Shown: positions 1 to 7,154, counted from the first letter of the stretch. The stretch is DNA of 9,168 nucleotides from an uncultured Roseburia sp. (GCA_945928585.1 CAMENQ010000080.1:1-9168), one strand, 5' to 3'. Program-made: numbers and translations. The notes: generated by a model from the letters alone, not told the origin.

Positions 1-115
1 TATATTGATAAATTACTAACAGCTCCTCCAGCGTTAGAATTATTATATATCCATATGGCACCCGGGTACTGTATAAAATTTTCTTAGTGCTACAGCGTAT
101 ATATATTAATGATTT
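1..115. other. Unassigned left-edge region, no confident gene
   Basis: This stretch lies downstream of the GH43 gene and holds no gene I can support. On the plus strand a frame is open from base 1 to a TAG at 85-87 (28 codons), which could be the tail of a gene starting outside the window. On the minus strand another frame is open from about 85 down to 1 but has no start codon. Neither translation resembles a family I recognise. The stretch also has a small hairpin (16-37), an 8-bp palindrome CCATATGG at 51-58, CCCGGG at 61-66 and AAAATTTT at 75-82. No clear terminator for the GH43 gene is visible here. Confidence 0.35.
16..37. other. Small hairpin with GGAGG/CCTCC loop
   Basis: CTAAC (16-20) pairs with GTTAG (33-37) and, after one bulged A at 21, GCT (22-24) pairs with AGC (30-32). 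This leaves a five-base loop that reads CCTCC on the plus strand and GGAGG on the minus strand. The structure is seen directly. Any function, such as a presented Shine-Dalgarno or anti-Shine-Dalgarno sequence, is speculation. Neither side is followed by a T-run, so it is not a standard terminator. Confidence 0.4.
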
Positions 116-1441
116 TTATTCGTATTTCTTACCCCACAGGCATATTCCCTTGTCATCTTTGCCTGTAATGGCAAGTGTTGGCTTCCAAAGCTCATAATCC
201 CAACATGGAATAACCTTATAAGTCTCTGTAGTCTTAGCATATGTAAGTGAGATTGTATATTCATCAATCATTTCCCATTTTGCTCTTATGGAAACACCCA
301 TTGATGCAGTGAAATCAGGTCTTAGCTCCATAGTAATGGAGGTCTGTACACCCTGAGGTACAGTAGGAGTAAGCCGTATACGCTCATACTTTCCAATGAT
401 ATCTTCCTGCTTAAGAGGCTGCAGCTTTTCGCCTGAATAAATCTCCGGTGAAGCCAAAGGCCATCCGTCATCTGACCATAAAATTTTACGGACATGCATA
501 GTGGAAATGTTTCCACGTTTAAATTCTTTAGGTCTTATGTGATGAACAAGATACCATTCGCCGTCAAAGTCTCTTAATACGGAATTATGTCCCGGCGCCA
601 TATATTCTGTGCCCTCGTGGAAACCATATCCACAGGCAACCATATATCCAAGAGTATTGTCAAAGTCCTGAAGGTCAGTCATATCCCTGCCGTTATGGTC
701 AAGATATGGGCCTGTAACGGATTTGCTTCTGCCGACTCTTATATTGTAGTCACTATTTAGTGAACCATAAGAAACAAAGAGATAATAGTATTTTGTATCG
801 GGATTGTAGATGATGTATGGTCCTTCTATGGCACCGTCACACCAAAGAGGGCGGCGGGCAATACATAAGCCTAAGCCTTCTTCACCGGCAAGTCCTGTTT
901 CTTTATCAAGCTTAAGGAGTCTTATGCCACCCCAGAATGAGCCATATACCATATATTGCTGCCCTGTTTTGTTATCCTCGATTATATTTGCATCTATTGC
1001 ATTAACAGTACTGGTTTTATCAGTTTTTACGACTATGCCCCTTGGTATAAACGGGCCTTCCGCATTATCGGAAACAGCCAGAAAAATACATGACTGTTGC
1101 ACGCCAAAGGAAGAATTTGAACAGTATAATCTGTATTCATCACCGACTTTTACTATATCAGGAGCCCATATGTTCTGGGTACCTACGTGAGCAAATGCTT
1201 CATCAGGTACCTTGTCAACGACTTTGCCCATACGCTCCCAGTTTATAAGGTCTTTTGAACGGAGTGCATCTGCACCTGTGCCGTAAACATAGTAATTGTC
1301 ACTGACAGGATCATGATAAATGGCAGGGTCATGTGTAAACCAAAGTGAGTCAGGCGTCAAATCAGGATGCTTCCCCTTTTCAAGAACAGGTCTTTCGGCA
1401 GGATGCTTCGGCTCCTGTGGAAATATTATATTTTCATACAT
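116..1441 (-). CDS. GH43 family glycosidase, probable intracellular arabinan endo-1,5-alpha-L-arabinosidase/arabinofuranosidase
   Basis: The 441-residue protein looks like a family 43 glycoside hydrolase that cleaves arabinan-type alpha-L-arabinosyl links by inversion. The five-bladed propeller covers roughly residues 30-335. All three expected acids are visible: the base Asp38 in HDPAIYHD, the pKa-modulating Asp150 in NAIDANII, and the acid Glu206 in IEGPYI. The stretch GSFWGGI (167-173) and the His285 in APGHNSV are typical of the arabinanase branch. Residues about 345-441 form a separate beta-rich C-terminal domain like that found behind extracellular arabinanases. There is no signal peptide or membrane segment, so the enzyme probably works in the cytoplasm on imported arabino-oligosaccharides. 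The start at 1441 has GGAGG at 1451-1455, 9 nt upstream. It is transcribed away from deoD, and no transporter or other sugar gene is in view. Exact substrate (arabinan, arabinoxylan or xylan oligomers) cannot be fixed from sequence. Confidence 0.88.
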   Translation of the reverse strand: MYENIIFPQEPKHPAERPVLEKGKHPDLTPDSLWFTHDPAIYHDPVSDNYYVYGTGADALRSKDLINWERMGKVVDKVPDEAFAHVGTQNIWAPDIVKVGDEYRLYCSNSSFGVQQSCIFLAVSDNAEGPFIPRGIVVKTDKTSTVNAIDANIIEDNKTGQQYMVYGSFWGGIRLLKLDKETGLAGEEGLGLCIARRPLWCDGAIEGPYIIYNPDTKYYYLFVSYGSLNSDYNIRVGRSKSVTGPYLDHNGRDMTDLQDFDNTLGYMVACGYGFHEGTEYMAPGHNSVLRDFDGEWYLVHHIRPKEFKRGNISTMHVRKILWSDDGWPLASPEIYSGEKLQPLKQEDIIGKYERIRLTPTVPQGVQTSITMELRPDFTASMGVSIRAKWEMIDEYTISLTYAKTTETYKVIPCWDYELWKPTLAITGKDDKGICLWGKKYE

Positions 1442-1510
1442 ATATAGTTTCCTCCATAAGTTTTATAATAATTTTTTTATTTTTAAACAAAAATACAAAT
1501 AATTATTAAT

Positions 1511-1539
1511 ATAATACCATAAATGCTGGATTTTGTCGA
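1511..1539 (-). promoter_or_regulatory. Predicted sigma-A promoter for the GH43 gene
   Basis: Read on the minus strand, TCGACA (1534-1539) matches the -35 consensus at five of six bases. A 17-nt spacer separates it from TATTAT (1511-1516), which is preceded by TGG as an extended -10. Transcription would begin near 1504, giving a leader of about 62 nt before the GGAGG-ATG at 1441. It overlaps the deoD promoter on the other strand. Confidence 0.6.
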
Positions 1540-1552
1540 CTATTTATGGTAT
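1514..1552. repeat. 11-bp perfect inverted repeat in the divergent promoter region
   Basis: ATACCATAAAT (1514-1524) is the exact reverse complement of ATTTATGGTAT (1542-1552), with a 17-nt spacer. Each arm includes the TGG and the start of the -10 box of one of the two divergent promoters. It may be only the mirror image of two similar extended -10 boxes, but the identity continues 5 bp beyond them (ATTTA), so an operator is also possible. Confidence 0.6.
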
Positions 1553-1555
1553 AAT
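1527..1555 (+). promoter_or_regulatory. Predicted sigma-A promoter for deoD
   Basis: A perfect TATAAT (1550-1555) follows TGG (1547-1549), giving an extended -10. At the standard 17-nt spacing the -35 is weak, TGGATT (1527-1532), three of six bases. Transcription would start near 1562, leaving a leader of about 90 nt. A second TATAAT lies at 1571-1576 but has no recognisable -35 and no TGn directly before it, so it is a less likely alternative. Confidence 0.55.
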
Positions 1556-1651
1556 TATATAAATTATGGGTATAATTTTGCCTTGCTGTAAGCAGGTGAT
1601 GTTTTTCGCAGGGTTAAGCTATGAAAATATACAAAATAGGAGGTATGTCGT

Positions 1652-2359
1652 ATGTCTACACCACATAACAGTGCTGAAACAGGAATGATAGCCGAAACGG
1701 TTCTTATGCCGGGAGATCCTTTGAGAGCAAAATTTATTGCTGAAACTTTTCTTACGGAAGTAACTTGCTTTAACAAGGTCAGGAATATGTATGGCTATAC
1801 AGGCTTTTATAATGGGAAAAAGGTATCAGTGATGGGTTCAGGTATGGGTATGCCATCTATAGGTATATATTCATATGAGCTGTATACAAAGTATGATGTG
1901 AAAAATATTATCCGTATAGGCTCAGCAGGTTCATATTGTGAAAAGGCAAAGGTATATGATGTGATTTTGGCAACAGAGAGCTATTCTGAATCATCATATG
2001 CCAGAACACAGAATGGATATGATAAGGATAAAACATATCCGTCAGAGGAGCTTAACGATAAATTAAGAGAAAGTGCCGGAAAGCTTAACATTCCTCTTAT
2101 AGAGGGATGCATTCATTCTTCGGATGTTTTTTACAGAGAAGGAGACGGAAGCTATTTTAAGGAGCTTTACGGGGATAAGGGATGTCTTGCAGTGGAGATG
2201 GAAAGCTTTGCATTATTTCACAATGCAGCCGTATGCAGGAAAAATGCTGCATGCCTTGTGACCATATCCGACTCATTTGTATCGGGAGTTGAAACTACTG
2301 CTGAGGAGCGGCAGAAATCCTTTACTGATATGATAAAGATAGCATTAAACAGTATTTAA
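1652..2359 (+). CDS. deoD: Purine-nucleoside phosphorylase, DeoD type
   Basis: DeoD reversibly phosphorolyses purine (deoxy)ribonucleosides to the base plus (deoxy)ribose-1-phosphate, in cytoplasmic purine salvage. The 235-residue length fits the hexameric bacterial family (about 235-240). The N-terminus STPHNSAETG carries the conserved His5, which reaches into the neighbouring subunit's site. Phosphate-binding residues are visible as Gly21 and Arg25 in MPGDPLRAKF, Arg44 in VRNMYGYTG, and Arg88/Ser91 in IRIGS. The ribose-binding VEMES (Met183, Glu184), the catalytic Asp207 in ISDSF and the helper Arg220 in TTAEERQ are all present. The start at 1652 is set by AGGAGGT at 1638-1644, 7 nt upstream. 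The nearby ATG at 1645 is out of frame. The gene is divergent from the GH43 gene and lies 69 nt before dgt without a clear terminator between them, so partial read-through into the dgt-dnaG-rpoD run is plausible. Confidence 0.95.
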   Translation: MSTPHNSAETGMIAETVLMPGDPLRAKFIAETFLTEVTCFNKVRNMYGYTGFYNGKKVSVMGSGMGMPSIGIYSYELYTKYDVKNIIRIGSAGSYCEKAKVYDVILATESYSESSYARTQNGYDKDKTYPSEELNDKLRESAGKLNIPLIEGCIHSSDVFYREGDGSYFKELYGDKGCLAVEMESFALFHNAAVCRKNAACLVTISDSFVSGVETTAEERQKSFTDMIKIALNSI

Positions 2360-2428
2360 TTATAAAATAAGTCATAATTATTATATTTTTTGCATATATT
2401 AAAGCGGAATGCTTTTAAGAGGTATCGG
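2360..2428 (+). other. deoD-dgt spacer, no strong terminator
   Basis: This 69-nt AT-rich gap contains only a five-pair hairpin (AAAGC 2401-2405 with GCTTT 2411-2415), too weak to call a terminator. A TATATT at 2395-2400 with TG two bases upstream could be a -10 box, but no good -35 stands at the right distance. I therefore cannot say whether the downstream operon has its own promoter here or relies on read-through from deoD. Confidence 0.3.
2417..2422 (+). promoter_or_regulatory. Shine-Dalgarno site fixing the dgt start
   Basis: AAGAGG ends 6 nt before the ATG at 2429. The longer frame beginning at ATG 2390 has only T-rich sequence upstream and no ribosome binding site, so the 13 extra N-terminal residues it would add are probably not translated. 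Confidence 0.7.
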
Positions 2429-3442
2429 ATGAGTATAAGAGAACAGTTGGAAGAAAATGAATACAGGATTTTAAGTCCCTATGCAGCCCACAGCCGTGAG
2501 ACAATGGGCAGGGACAGGGAGGAAACTCTTTGTGATATGAGGACAGAGTACCAGAGGGACAGAGACCGTATTATTCATTGTAAGTCTTTCAGACGGCTTA
2601 AGCATAAGACACAGGTATTTCTTGCACCGGAGGGAGACCATTACAGAACGAGACTTACCCACACTCTTGAGGTATCACAGATTGCCAGAAGTATATCCAG
2701 GGCGCTTATGTTAAATGAGGATTTGACAGAGGCCATAGCCTTAGGTCATGACCTTGGACATACACCTTTTGGCCATGCGGGAGAAAGAGCATTAAATGAA
2801 GTATGCAGTTTCGGTTTTGCACATTACAGACAAAGTGTGCGTATAGTGGAAAAACTTGAAAAGGATGGAAAGGGTCTTAATCTTACAAAAGAAGTAAGAG
2901 ACGGCATATTAAATCATAGAACAAGCGGGCATCCGTCCACACTTGAGGGAAAGGTAGTAAGGCTGTCAGATAAGATTGCCTATATAAACCATGATATAGA
3001 TGATGCCATACGGGCAGGCATACTTAGCGAGGAGCATATTCCAAAGAAATTTCGGAATATACTTGGAGAAAACACAAAGGCGAGACTGAATACACTTATT
3101 CATGATATTGTACAAAATAGTCAGGGTAAGGATGAAATTATAATGTCTGATGAAGTAGGAACGGCTATGCAGGAGCTGCGCTCATTTATGTTTGAGTCTG
3201 TATACAAAAACCCTGTTGCAAAGGGACAGGAGAAAAAAGCGGAAAATATGCTTAAGGAGCTGTACAGCTACTATCTTGTTCATCAGGACAGTATGTCTGA
3301 TGAATATACATACTACATACATGAGCTTGGTGAGGAACCGGAGAGAGTGGTATGTGATTATATTGCAGGCATGAGTGACCAGTATTCGGTTATGAAGTTT
3401 GAGGAACTTTTTGTTCCCACATTTTGGAAGGAAAGACAATAA
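2429..3442 (+). CDS. dgt: Deoxyguanosinetriphosphate triphosphohydrolase-like HD protein (dNTPase)
   Basis: The 337-residue protein (from the ATG at 2429) belongs to the HD-domain dGTPase family, which splits dNTPs into deoxynucleoside and tripolyphosphate and so trims the dNTP pool. The metal-binding HD set is complete: His78 in RLTHTLEV, His107-Asp108 in GHDLGHTPFGH, and Asp181 in RLSDKIAY. The family signature FRRLKHKTQVF (54-64) and the conserved HYRTRLTH stretch are also present. HDIDDAIRAG follows, then a helical C-terminal half lacking other domains. Length fits the shorter Firmicute branch (about 330-345) rather than the roughly 500-residue E. coli Dgt, so nucleotide preference and allosteric activation need not match E. 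coli. Its stop codon at 3440-3442 directly abuts the dnaG start, so the two genes are almost certainly co-transcribed and possibly translationally coupled. An upstream in-frame ATG at 2390 is rejected for lack of a ribosome binding site. Confidence 0.92.
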   Translation: MSIREQLEENEYRILSPYAAHSRETMGRDREETLCDMRTEYQRDRDRIIHCKSFRRLKHKTQVFLAPEGDHYRTRLTHTLEVSQIARSISRALMLNEDLTEAIALGHDLGHTPFGHAGERALNEVCSFGFAHYRQSVRIVEKLEKDGKGLNLTKEVRDGILNHRTSGHPSTLEGKVVRLSDKIAYINHDIDDAIRAGILSEEHIPKKFRNILGENTKARLNTLIHDIVQNSQGKDEIIMSDEVGTAMQELRSFMFESVYKNPVAKGQEKKAENMLKELYSYYLVHQDSMSDEYTYYIHELGEEPERVVCDYIAGMSDQYSVMKFEELFVPTFWKERQ

Positions 3443-5224
3443 ATGTATTATTCAGATGATTTAATAGAGGAAGTAAGATCGTCAAATGATGTGGTGGATG
3501 TTATATCTTCATATGTAAGACTGACAAAGAAGGGAAGCTCCTATTTTGGACTTTGTCCATTTCATAATGAAAAGTCACCTTCATTTTCCGTATCGCCGGG
3601 CAAGCAGATGTATTACTGCTTTGGATGCGGTGAGGGAGGAAATGTAATTTCCTTTATTATGAAATACGAAAATTACACATTTAAAGAGGCACTTAGTTTT
3701 CTTGCTGACAGGGCAGGCATTAAGCTGCCTGAGGTGGATGCTACGCCTGAGGAGAAAAAAAAGGCAGGATTAAAATCAGTACTTCTGGATATAAATAAAG
3801 AGGCTGCCCTTTATTTTTACAAGCTTTTAAAAAGTGAAAAAGGGCAGCGTGGTTATGAATATCTGAAAGGCAGAGGCTTAAGTGATGACACCATAAAAGG
3901 CTTTGGATTAGGATATTCATCTAATTATAAGGACGATTTATACCGCTATATGAGAAGTAAGGGTTATAATGACGATATTTTAAAGGAAACGGGATTATTT
4001 ACATTTAGCGAGCGTGGTGTATTTGATAAATTTAACAATCGTGTTATGTTTCCTATTATGGATGTGAACAGCCGTGTTATTGGCTTTGGAGGCAGAGTAA
4101 TGGGAGATGGGGAACCCAAATACTTAAATTCACCGGAAACTCTTATTTTTGATAAAGGAAAAAATCTGTACGGAATGAACATAGCCAGAACCTCAAAAAA
4201 GGGAAATATTCTCATATGCGAGGGTTATATGGATGTTATATCACTGCATCAGGCAGGCTTCAATAATGCAGTTGCATCTTTAGGAACGGCTCTTACACCG
4301 AGACAGGCATCACTTATAAAAAGATATTCGGATAATGTTTATCTTACCTATGACAGTGATGGTGCAGGAGTTAAGGCAGCACTCAGGGCCATACCTATTT
4401 TTAAGGAGGCAGGATGTAATCTTAAGGTAATTAATATGAGGCCGTACAAGGACCCGGATGAATTTATTAAAAACCTGGGAGCGGAAGCATATGAGGAGAG
4501 AATACAAAAAGCAAGAAACAGCTTTCTATATGAGATAGACAGGATGAAAGAAAATGCAGATATGGACAGTCCGGATGGAAAAGCTGCATTTTATATGGAT
4601 GTGGCAAGAAAGCTGTTATCCTTTAATGATGAATTGGAGAGGAACGTATATATAGATTCAGTAAGCAGTGAGTTTTTTATACCAAAGGAAGCACTTGAGC
4701 AGTCAGTAAAACAACAGGCACTTACTTATAAAGGCGAACCTTCTGCAAAGAAATATACGGAATTTGAAGAAAAAAAGCATGAGAAAAAAACGACAGAGGA
4801 AAAAATAAATGATGGTGTTAAAACATCACAGAGGCTTATTTTAACATGGCTTATAGAAGAGCCGGACATTTATGGAAAAATAAAGGGAATCATTGGGGCA
4901 GATGATTTTGATGATGAGATATATCACAAGGTGGCACAGATGATATTTGAACAGCTTGCAAATGGTGAGAAACCTACACCGGCAAAGGCAGTTAATTCCT
5001 TTATGGATGAGGAGGAACATAAGGTAGTTGCTTCACTGTTTAACACACAGCTGGCAGAAAAAAATCTTGATAAGGCACAAAAGGAGAAGGCGATTACAGA
5101 CACGGTAAGAAAAGTCAAGGATTACAGTCTGACAAAGGCTATGAATGCAACGGAAGACGGTAATGAAATGCAAAAACTCATGATGGAGCAAAGTGCATTA
5201 AAAAATCTTGTAATACATTTATAA
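3443..5224 (+). CDS. dnaG: DNA primase
   Basis: DnaG makes the short RNA primers for lagging-strand and fork-restart DNA synthesis, working with the replicative helicase. The 593-residue protein has the standard three-part layout. The N-terminal CHC2 zinc-binding domain has ligands Cys38, His41, Cys59 and Cys62 (CPFH...CFGC). The RNA polymerase core holds the TOPRIM fold with Glu260 in CEGYMD and Asp304/Asp306 in YDSDGAG. A helical C-terminal region (roughly 450-593), reached through a charged Lys/Glu linker, fits the helicase-binding domain. Length matches the family (about 580-620). The start at 3443 has AAGGA at 3428-3432 inside the end of dgt. Zero spacing to dgt and a 57-nt gap to rpoD place it in the macromolecular synthesis operon. 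No rpsU gene precedes it; dgt occupies that position. Confidence 0.97.
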   Translation: MYYSDDLIEEVRSSNDVVDVISSYVRLTKKGSSYFGLCPFHNEKSPSFSVSPGKQMYYCFGCGEGGNVISFIMKYENYTFKEALSFLADRAGIKLPEVDATPEEKKKAGLKSVLLDINKEAALYFYKLLKSEKGQRGYEYLKGRGLSDDTIKGFGLGYSSNYKDDLYRYMRSKGYNDDILKETGLFTFSERGVFDKFNNRVMFPIMDVNSRVIGFGGRVMGDGEPKYLNSPETLIFDKGKNLYGMNIARTSKKGNILICEGYMDVISLHQAGFNNAVASLGTALTPRQASLIKRYSDNVYLTYDSDGAGVKAALRAIPIFKEAGCNLKVINMRPYKDPDEFIKNLGAEAYEERIQKARNSFLYEIDRMKENADMDSPDGKAAFYMDVARKLLSFNDELERNVYIDSVSSEFFIPKEALEQSVKQQALTYKGEPSAKKYTEFEEKKHEKKTTEEKINDGVKTSQRLILTWLIEEPDIYGKIKGIIGADDFDDEIYHKVAQMIFEQLANGEKPTPAKAVNSFMDEEEHKVVASLFNTQLAEKNLDKAQKEKAITDTVRKVKDYSLTKAMNATEDGNEMQKLMMEQSALKNLVIHL

Positions 5225-5266
5225 ATGTAGAAATATACGGAAATAGATACATGTTTGGAAGTTTTT

Positions 5267-5273
5267 AGGGAGG
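5267..5273 (+). promoter_or_regulatory. Shine-Dalgarno site fixing the rpoD start
   Basis: AGGGAGG sits 8 nt before the ATG at 5282. An in-frame TTG at 5255 would lie upstream of this site and have it inside its coding sequence, so the longer frame is rejected. The five-codon frame ATG 5251 to TAG 5266-5268 ends on this site, but it has no clear ribosome binding site of its own. Confidence 0.8.
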
Positions 5274-5281
5274 ACACAGCA

Positions 5282-6448
5282 ATGGAAGATAATAAAAAGT
5301 ATTTGGAGATAGGTTTGGAAAAGCTATTAAAGGATGCCGTAAAGAACAAAAATGAAATAGAGTATGACCATATAAAGGATTATTTCACTGAAAGCCTTGA
5401 TGATGAAGCATACGAAACCATTTTGGATGAGCTGGCAAAAAATAATATTGACGTTCTTACTATACCTGAAAATGAAATAGAGGATATAGATGACGTAAAG
5501 GATGAACCGATTCTTCTTGAGGAAATGGATGAGGAGCAGGCTATGCAGGAGCTGGCAGAAATCGAGGAGGAGGTTATAGACCTTGAAAATATAGACCTGT
5601 CTGTACCGGAGGGAGTAAGCGTAGATGATCCTGTACGTATGTATTTAAAGGAAATCGGAAAGGTTCCGCTTCTTACAATGGAAGAGGAAGTGGAGCTGGC
5701 AAAGAGAATAGATGAAGGTGATGAAGAGGCAAAGGACAGGCTTGTAGAAGCAAATTTAAGACTTGTTGTAAGTATAGCAAAACGGTATGCAGGGCGCGGT
5801 ATGCAGTTTCTTGATCTTATTCAGGAGGGAAATCTTGGACTAATAAAGGCAGCAGAAAAATTTGATTACCGTAAGGGTTATAAGTTCAGCACGTATGCTA
5901 CATGGTGGATAAGGCAGTCAATTACACGTTCTATTGCAGATCAGGCAAGAACCATAAGGATTCCTGTTCATATGGTGGAAACTATCAACAGACTTATAAG
6001 AACATCAAGACAGCTTCTGCAGGAACTGGGAAGAGAACCTTTGCCGGAGGAGATAGCTGAAAGATTAAAGATGCCGGTTGAAAAGGTCAGAGAAATAATG
6101 AAGATGGCACAGGAGCCTGTATCCTTAGAGACGCCTATAGGTGAGGAGGAGGACAGTCATCTTGGTGATTTCTTAAAGGATGACAAGACTGCCACACCTG
6201 TGGATGCAGCTTCATATATGCTGCTTAGGGAGCAACTTGGCGAGGTTATGAATTCTTTGACGGAGAGAGAAAAGCAGGTACTTATTTTAAGATTCGGACT
6301 TGCAGACGGAAAAGCAAGAACACTGGAAGAAGTAGGAAAGGTATTCAATGTTACCAGAGAAAGAATACGACAGATAGAGGCAAAGGCTCTCAGAAAGCTG
6401 AGACACCCTAGCCGCAGCAAGAAACTTAAGGATTATTTGGAGGAATAG
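5282..6448 (+). CDS. rpoD: RNA polymerase primary sigma factor (RpoD/SigA)
   Basis: This is the housekeeping sigma factor, which recruits RNA polymerase to -10/-35 promoters. From the ATG at 5282 it has 388 residues, close to B. subtilis SigA (371) and much shorter than E. coli RpoD, since the large non-conserved insert is missing. A region 1.1-like helical N-terminus is followed by a very acidic linker (about 55-110, rich in Glu/Asp). Then comes region 1.2 beginning [11 protein letters not shown] (116-126). Region 2 contains [26 protein letters not shown], the 2.4 helix [14 protein letters not shown] and RTIRIPVHM. Region 3 follows, and region 4 carries [15 protein letters not shown] plus the helix-turn-helix [20 protein letters not shown] that reads the -35 box. 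No residue looks degenerate. It follows dnaG by 57 nt and ends 4 nt before trmK, whose ribosome binding site is inside the rpoD 3' end. The predicted promoters in this window fit its expected specificity. Confidence 0.97.
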   Translation: MEDNKKYLEIGLEKLLKDAVKNKNEIEYDHIKDYFTESLDDEAYETILDELAKNNIDVLTIPENEIEDIDDVKDEPILLEEMDEEQAMQELAEIEEEVIDLENIDLSVPEGVSVDDPVRMYLKEIGKVPLLTMEEEVELAKRIDEGDEEAKDRLVEANLRLVVSIAKRYAGRGMQFLDLIQEGNLGLIKAAEKFDYRKGYKFSTYATWWIRQSITRSIADQARTIRIPVHMVETINRLIRTSRQLLQELGREPLPEEIAERLKMPVEKVREIMKMAQEPVSLETPIGEEEDSHLGDFLKDDKTATPVDAASYMLLREQLGEVMNSLTEREKQVLILRFGLADGKARTLEEVGKVFNVTRERIRQIEAKALRKLRHPSRSKKLKDYLEE

Positions 6449-6452
6449 AAAA

Positions 6453-7154
6453 ATGCAGTTGTCTGACAGATTAAGACTTGTAGCTGAATTTGTGACTGAA
6501 GGCTATGCAGTGGCAGATATAGGTACAGACCATGGATATATCCCCATATGGCTTGTGGAAAATGGCAGAATACCTAAAGCTTATGCCATGGATATAGGAA
6601 AGGGACCTTTGGAGAGAGCAAAGGAGCATATAAGACTATACGGATATGAGCACAAAATAGAGACAAGACTTTCTGACGGACTTAAAGAGCTTAAGGAAAA
6701 TGAAACAGACAGCGTAATTATAGCAGGTATGGGAGGAGCACTTATTGTAAATATACTTAAAGAAGGGAAAAAGGTGCTTGAAACGGTAAAGGAGCTTATA
6801 CTTTCACCACATACAGAAATACATCTTGTACGCCATTATCTTATAGAAAACGGATATGATATAGTGAGAGAGCAGATGGTGTATGATATGGGAAAATACT
6901 ATACGGTTATTAAGGCTGTTCATACAGAGGATAAAAGCATCAGACAGATATATGACTGTGATGAATATAATTACATATACGGCAGACTGCTGATAAAAGA
7001 GAAAAGTGATGTTTTTATGGATTTTATAGGGAGTGAAAGAAAAAAAACATCAGTTATTCTTGAAAATCTTGAAAAAAGTCAGGGAGCCGTTGAAAAAAAG
7101 CAGCAGCTAAAGGAAAAAATGGAATATTTAAAAAGGCTGGAGGAAAACTTATAA
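6453..7154 (+). CDS. trmK: tRNA (adenine(22)-N1)-methyltransferase
   Basis: TrmK uses S-adenosylmethionine to place a methyl group on N1 of A22 in the D-arm region of Ser and Tyr tRNAs. The 233-residue protein starts with a Rossmann-like class I methyltransferase: motif I ADIGTDHGYIP at about 21-31, an acidic AMDIGKGPLERAKEH strand/helix where the cofactor ribose binds, and the family signature IIAGMGG (about 90-96). The family's catalytic-loop motif, LILQPN in B. subtilis, reads LILSPH here, a mild departure that leaves Pro in place. Residues about 165-233 form a helical C-terminal coiled-coil-like domain rich in Lys/Glu. The ribosome binding site GGAGG (6439-6443) is inside rpoD. Following sigA-rpoD is the usual Firmicute position for this gene (yqfN in B. 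subtilis). Its stop codon overlaps the next start by one base (TAATG). Confidence 0.9.
   Translation: MQLSDRLRLVAEFVTEGYAVADIGTDHGYIPIWLVENGRIPKAYAMDIGKGPLERAKEHIRLYGYEHKIETRLSDGLKELKENETDSVIIAGMGGALIVNILKEGKKVLETVKELILSPHTEIHLVRHYLIENGYDIVREQMVYDMGKYYTVIKAVHTEDKSIRQIYDCDEYNYIYGRLLIKEKSDVFMDFIGSERKKTSVILENLEKSQGAVEKKQQLKEKMEYLKRLEENL

Noticed and set aside
51..66. CCATATGG followed by CCCGGG, resembling vector cloning sites
   Set aside because: Both are restriction-site palindromes, but the surrounding bases match no vector linker that I recognise, so contamination cannot be claimed.
58..95. Interleaved short complements (58-61 with 87-90, 69-73 with 91-95) that could draw a pseudoknot
   Set aside because: Stems of four and five pairs in AT-rich DNA have no support without conservation.
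810..1190. Long open frame antisense to the GH43 gene
   Set aside because: It is a shadow frame of a clearly recognisable enzyme, has no family resemblance, and has no convincing ribosome binding site.
1494..1500. TACAAAT, resembling half of an AraR operator, near the predicted GH43 transcription start
   Set aside because: The other half does not match, and a 7-bp AT-rich half-site is expected by chance here.
1566..1651. Possible leader peptide starting at ATG 1566 before deoD
   Set aside because: It has no ribosome binding site and starts almost at the predicted transcription start, and its frame overlaps the deoD start without any attenuator-like structure beyond a weak hairpin at 1581-1596.
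2390..2428. ATG-initiated N-terminal extension of dgt by 13 codons
   Set aside because: No ribosome binding site precedes 2390, while AAGAGG precedes the ATG at 2429, where the sequence begins to look like the family.
3755..3763. In-frame A_AAA_AAG slippery heptamer in dnaG; a -1 shift would end at TAA 3796-3798, giving a primase zinc-domain fragment of about 118 residues
   Set aside because: The nearest downstream hairpin (3793-3816) is too far away, and similar in-frame A_AAA_AAG/A_AAA_AAA runs occur in trmK and several times in the kinase gene, so this looks like ordinary A-rich composition.
5251..5268. Five-codon frame whose TAG overlaps the rpoD ribosome binding site, a possible leader peptide
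   Set aside because: It has no convincing ribosome binding site and is too short to separate from chance in AT-rich sequence.
5255..5281. TTG-initiated N-terminal extension of rpoD by nine codons
   Set aside because: The strong AGGGAGG lies inside this extension and is correctly spaced for the ATG at 5282.
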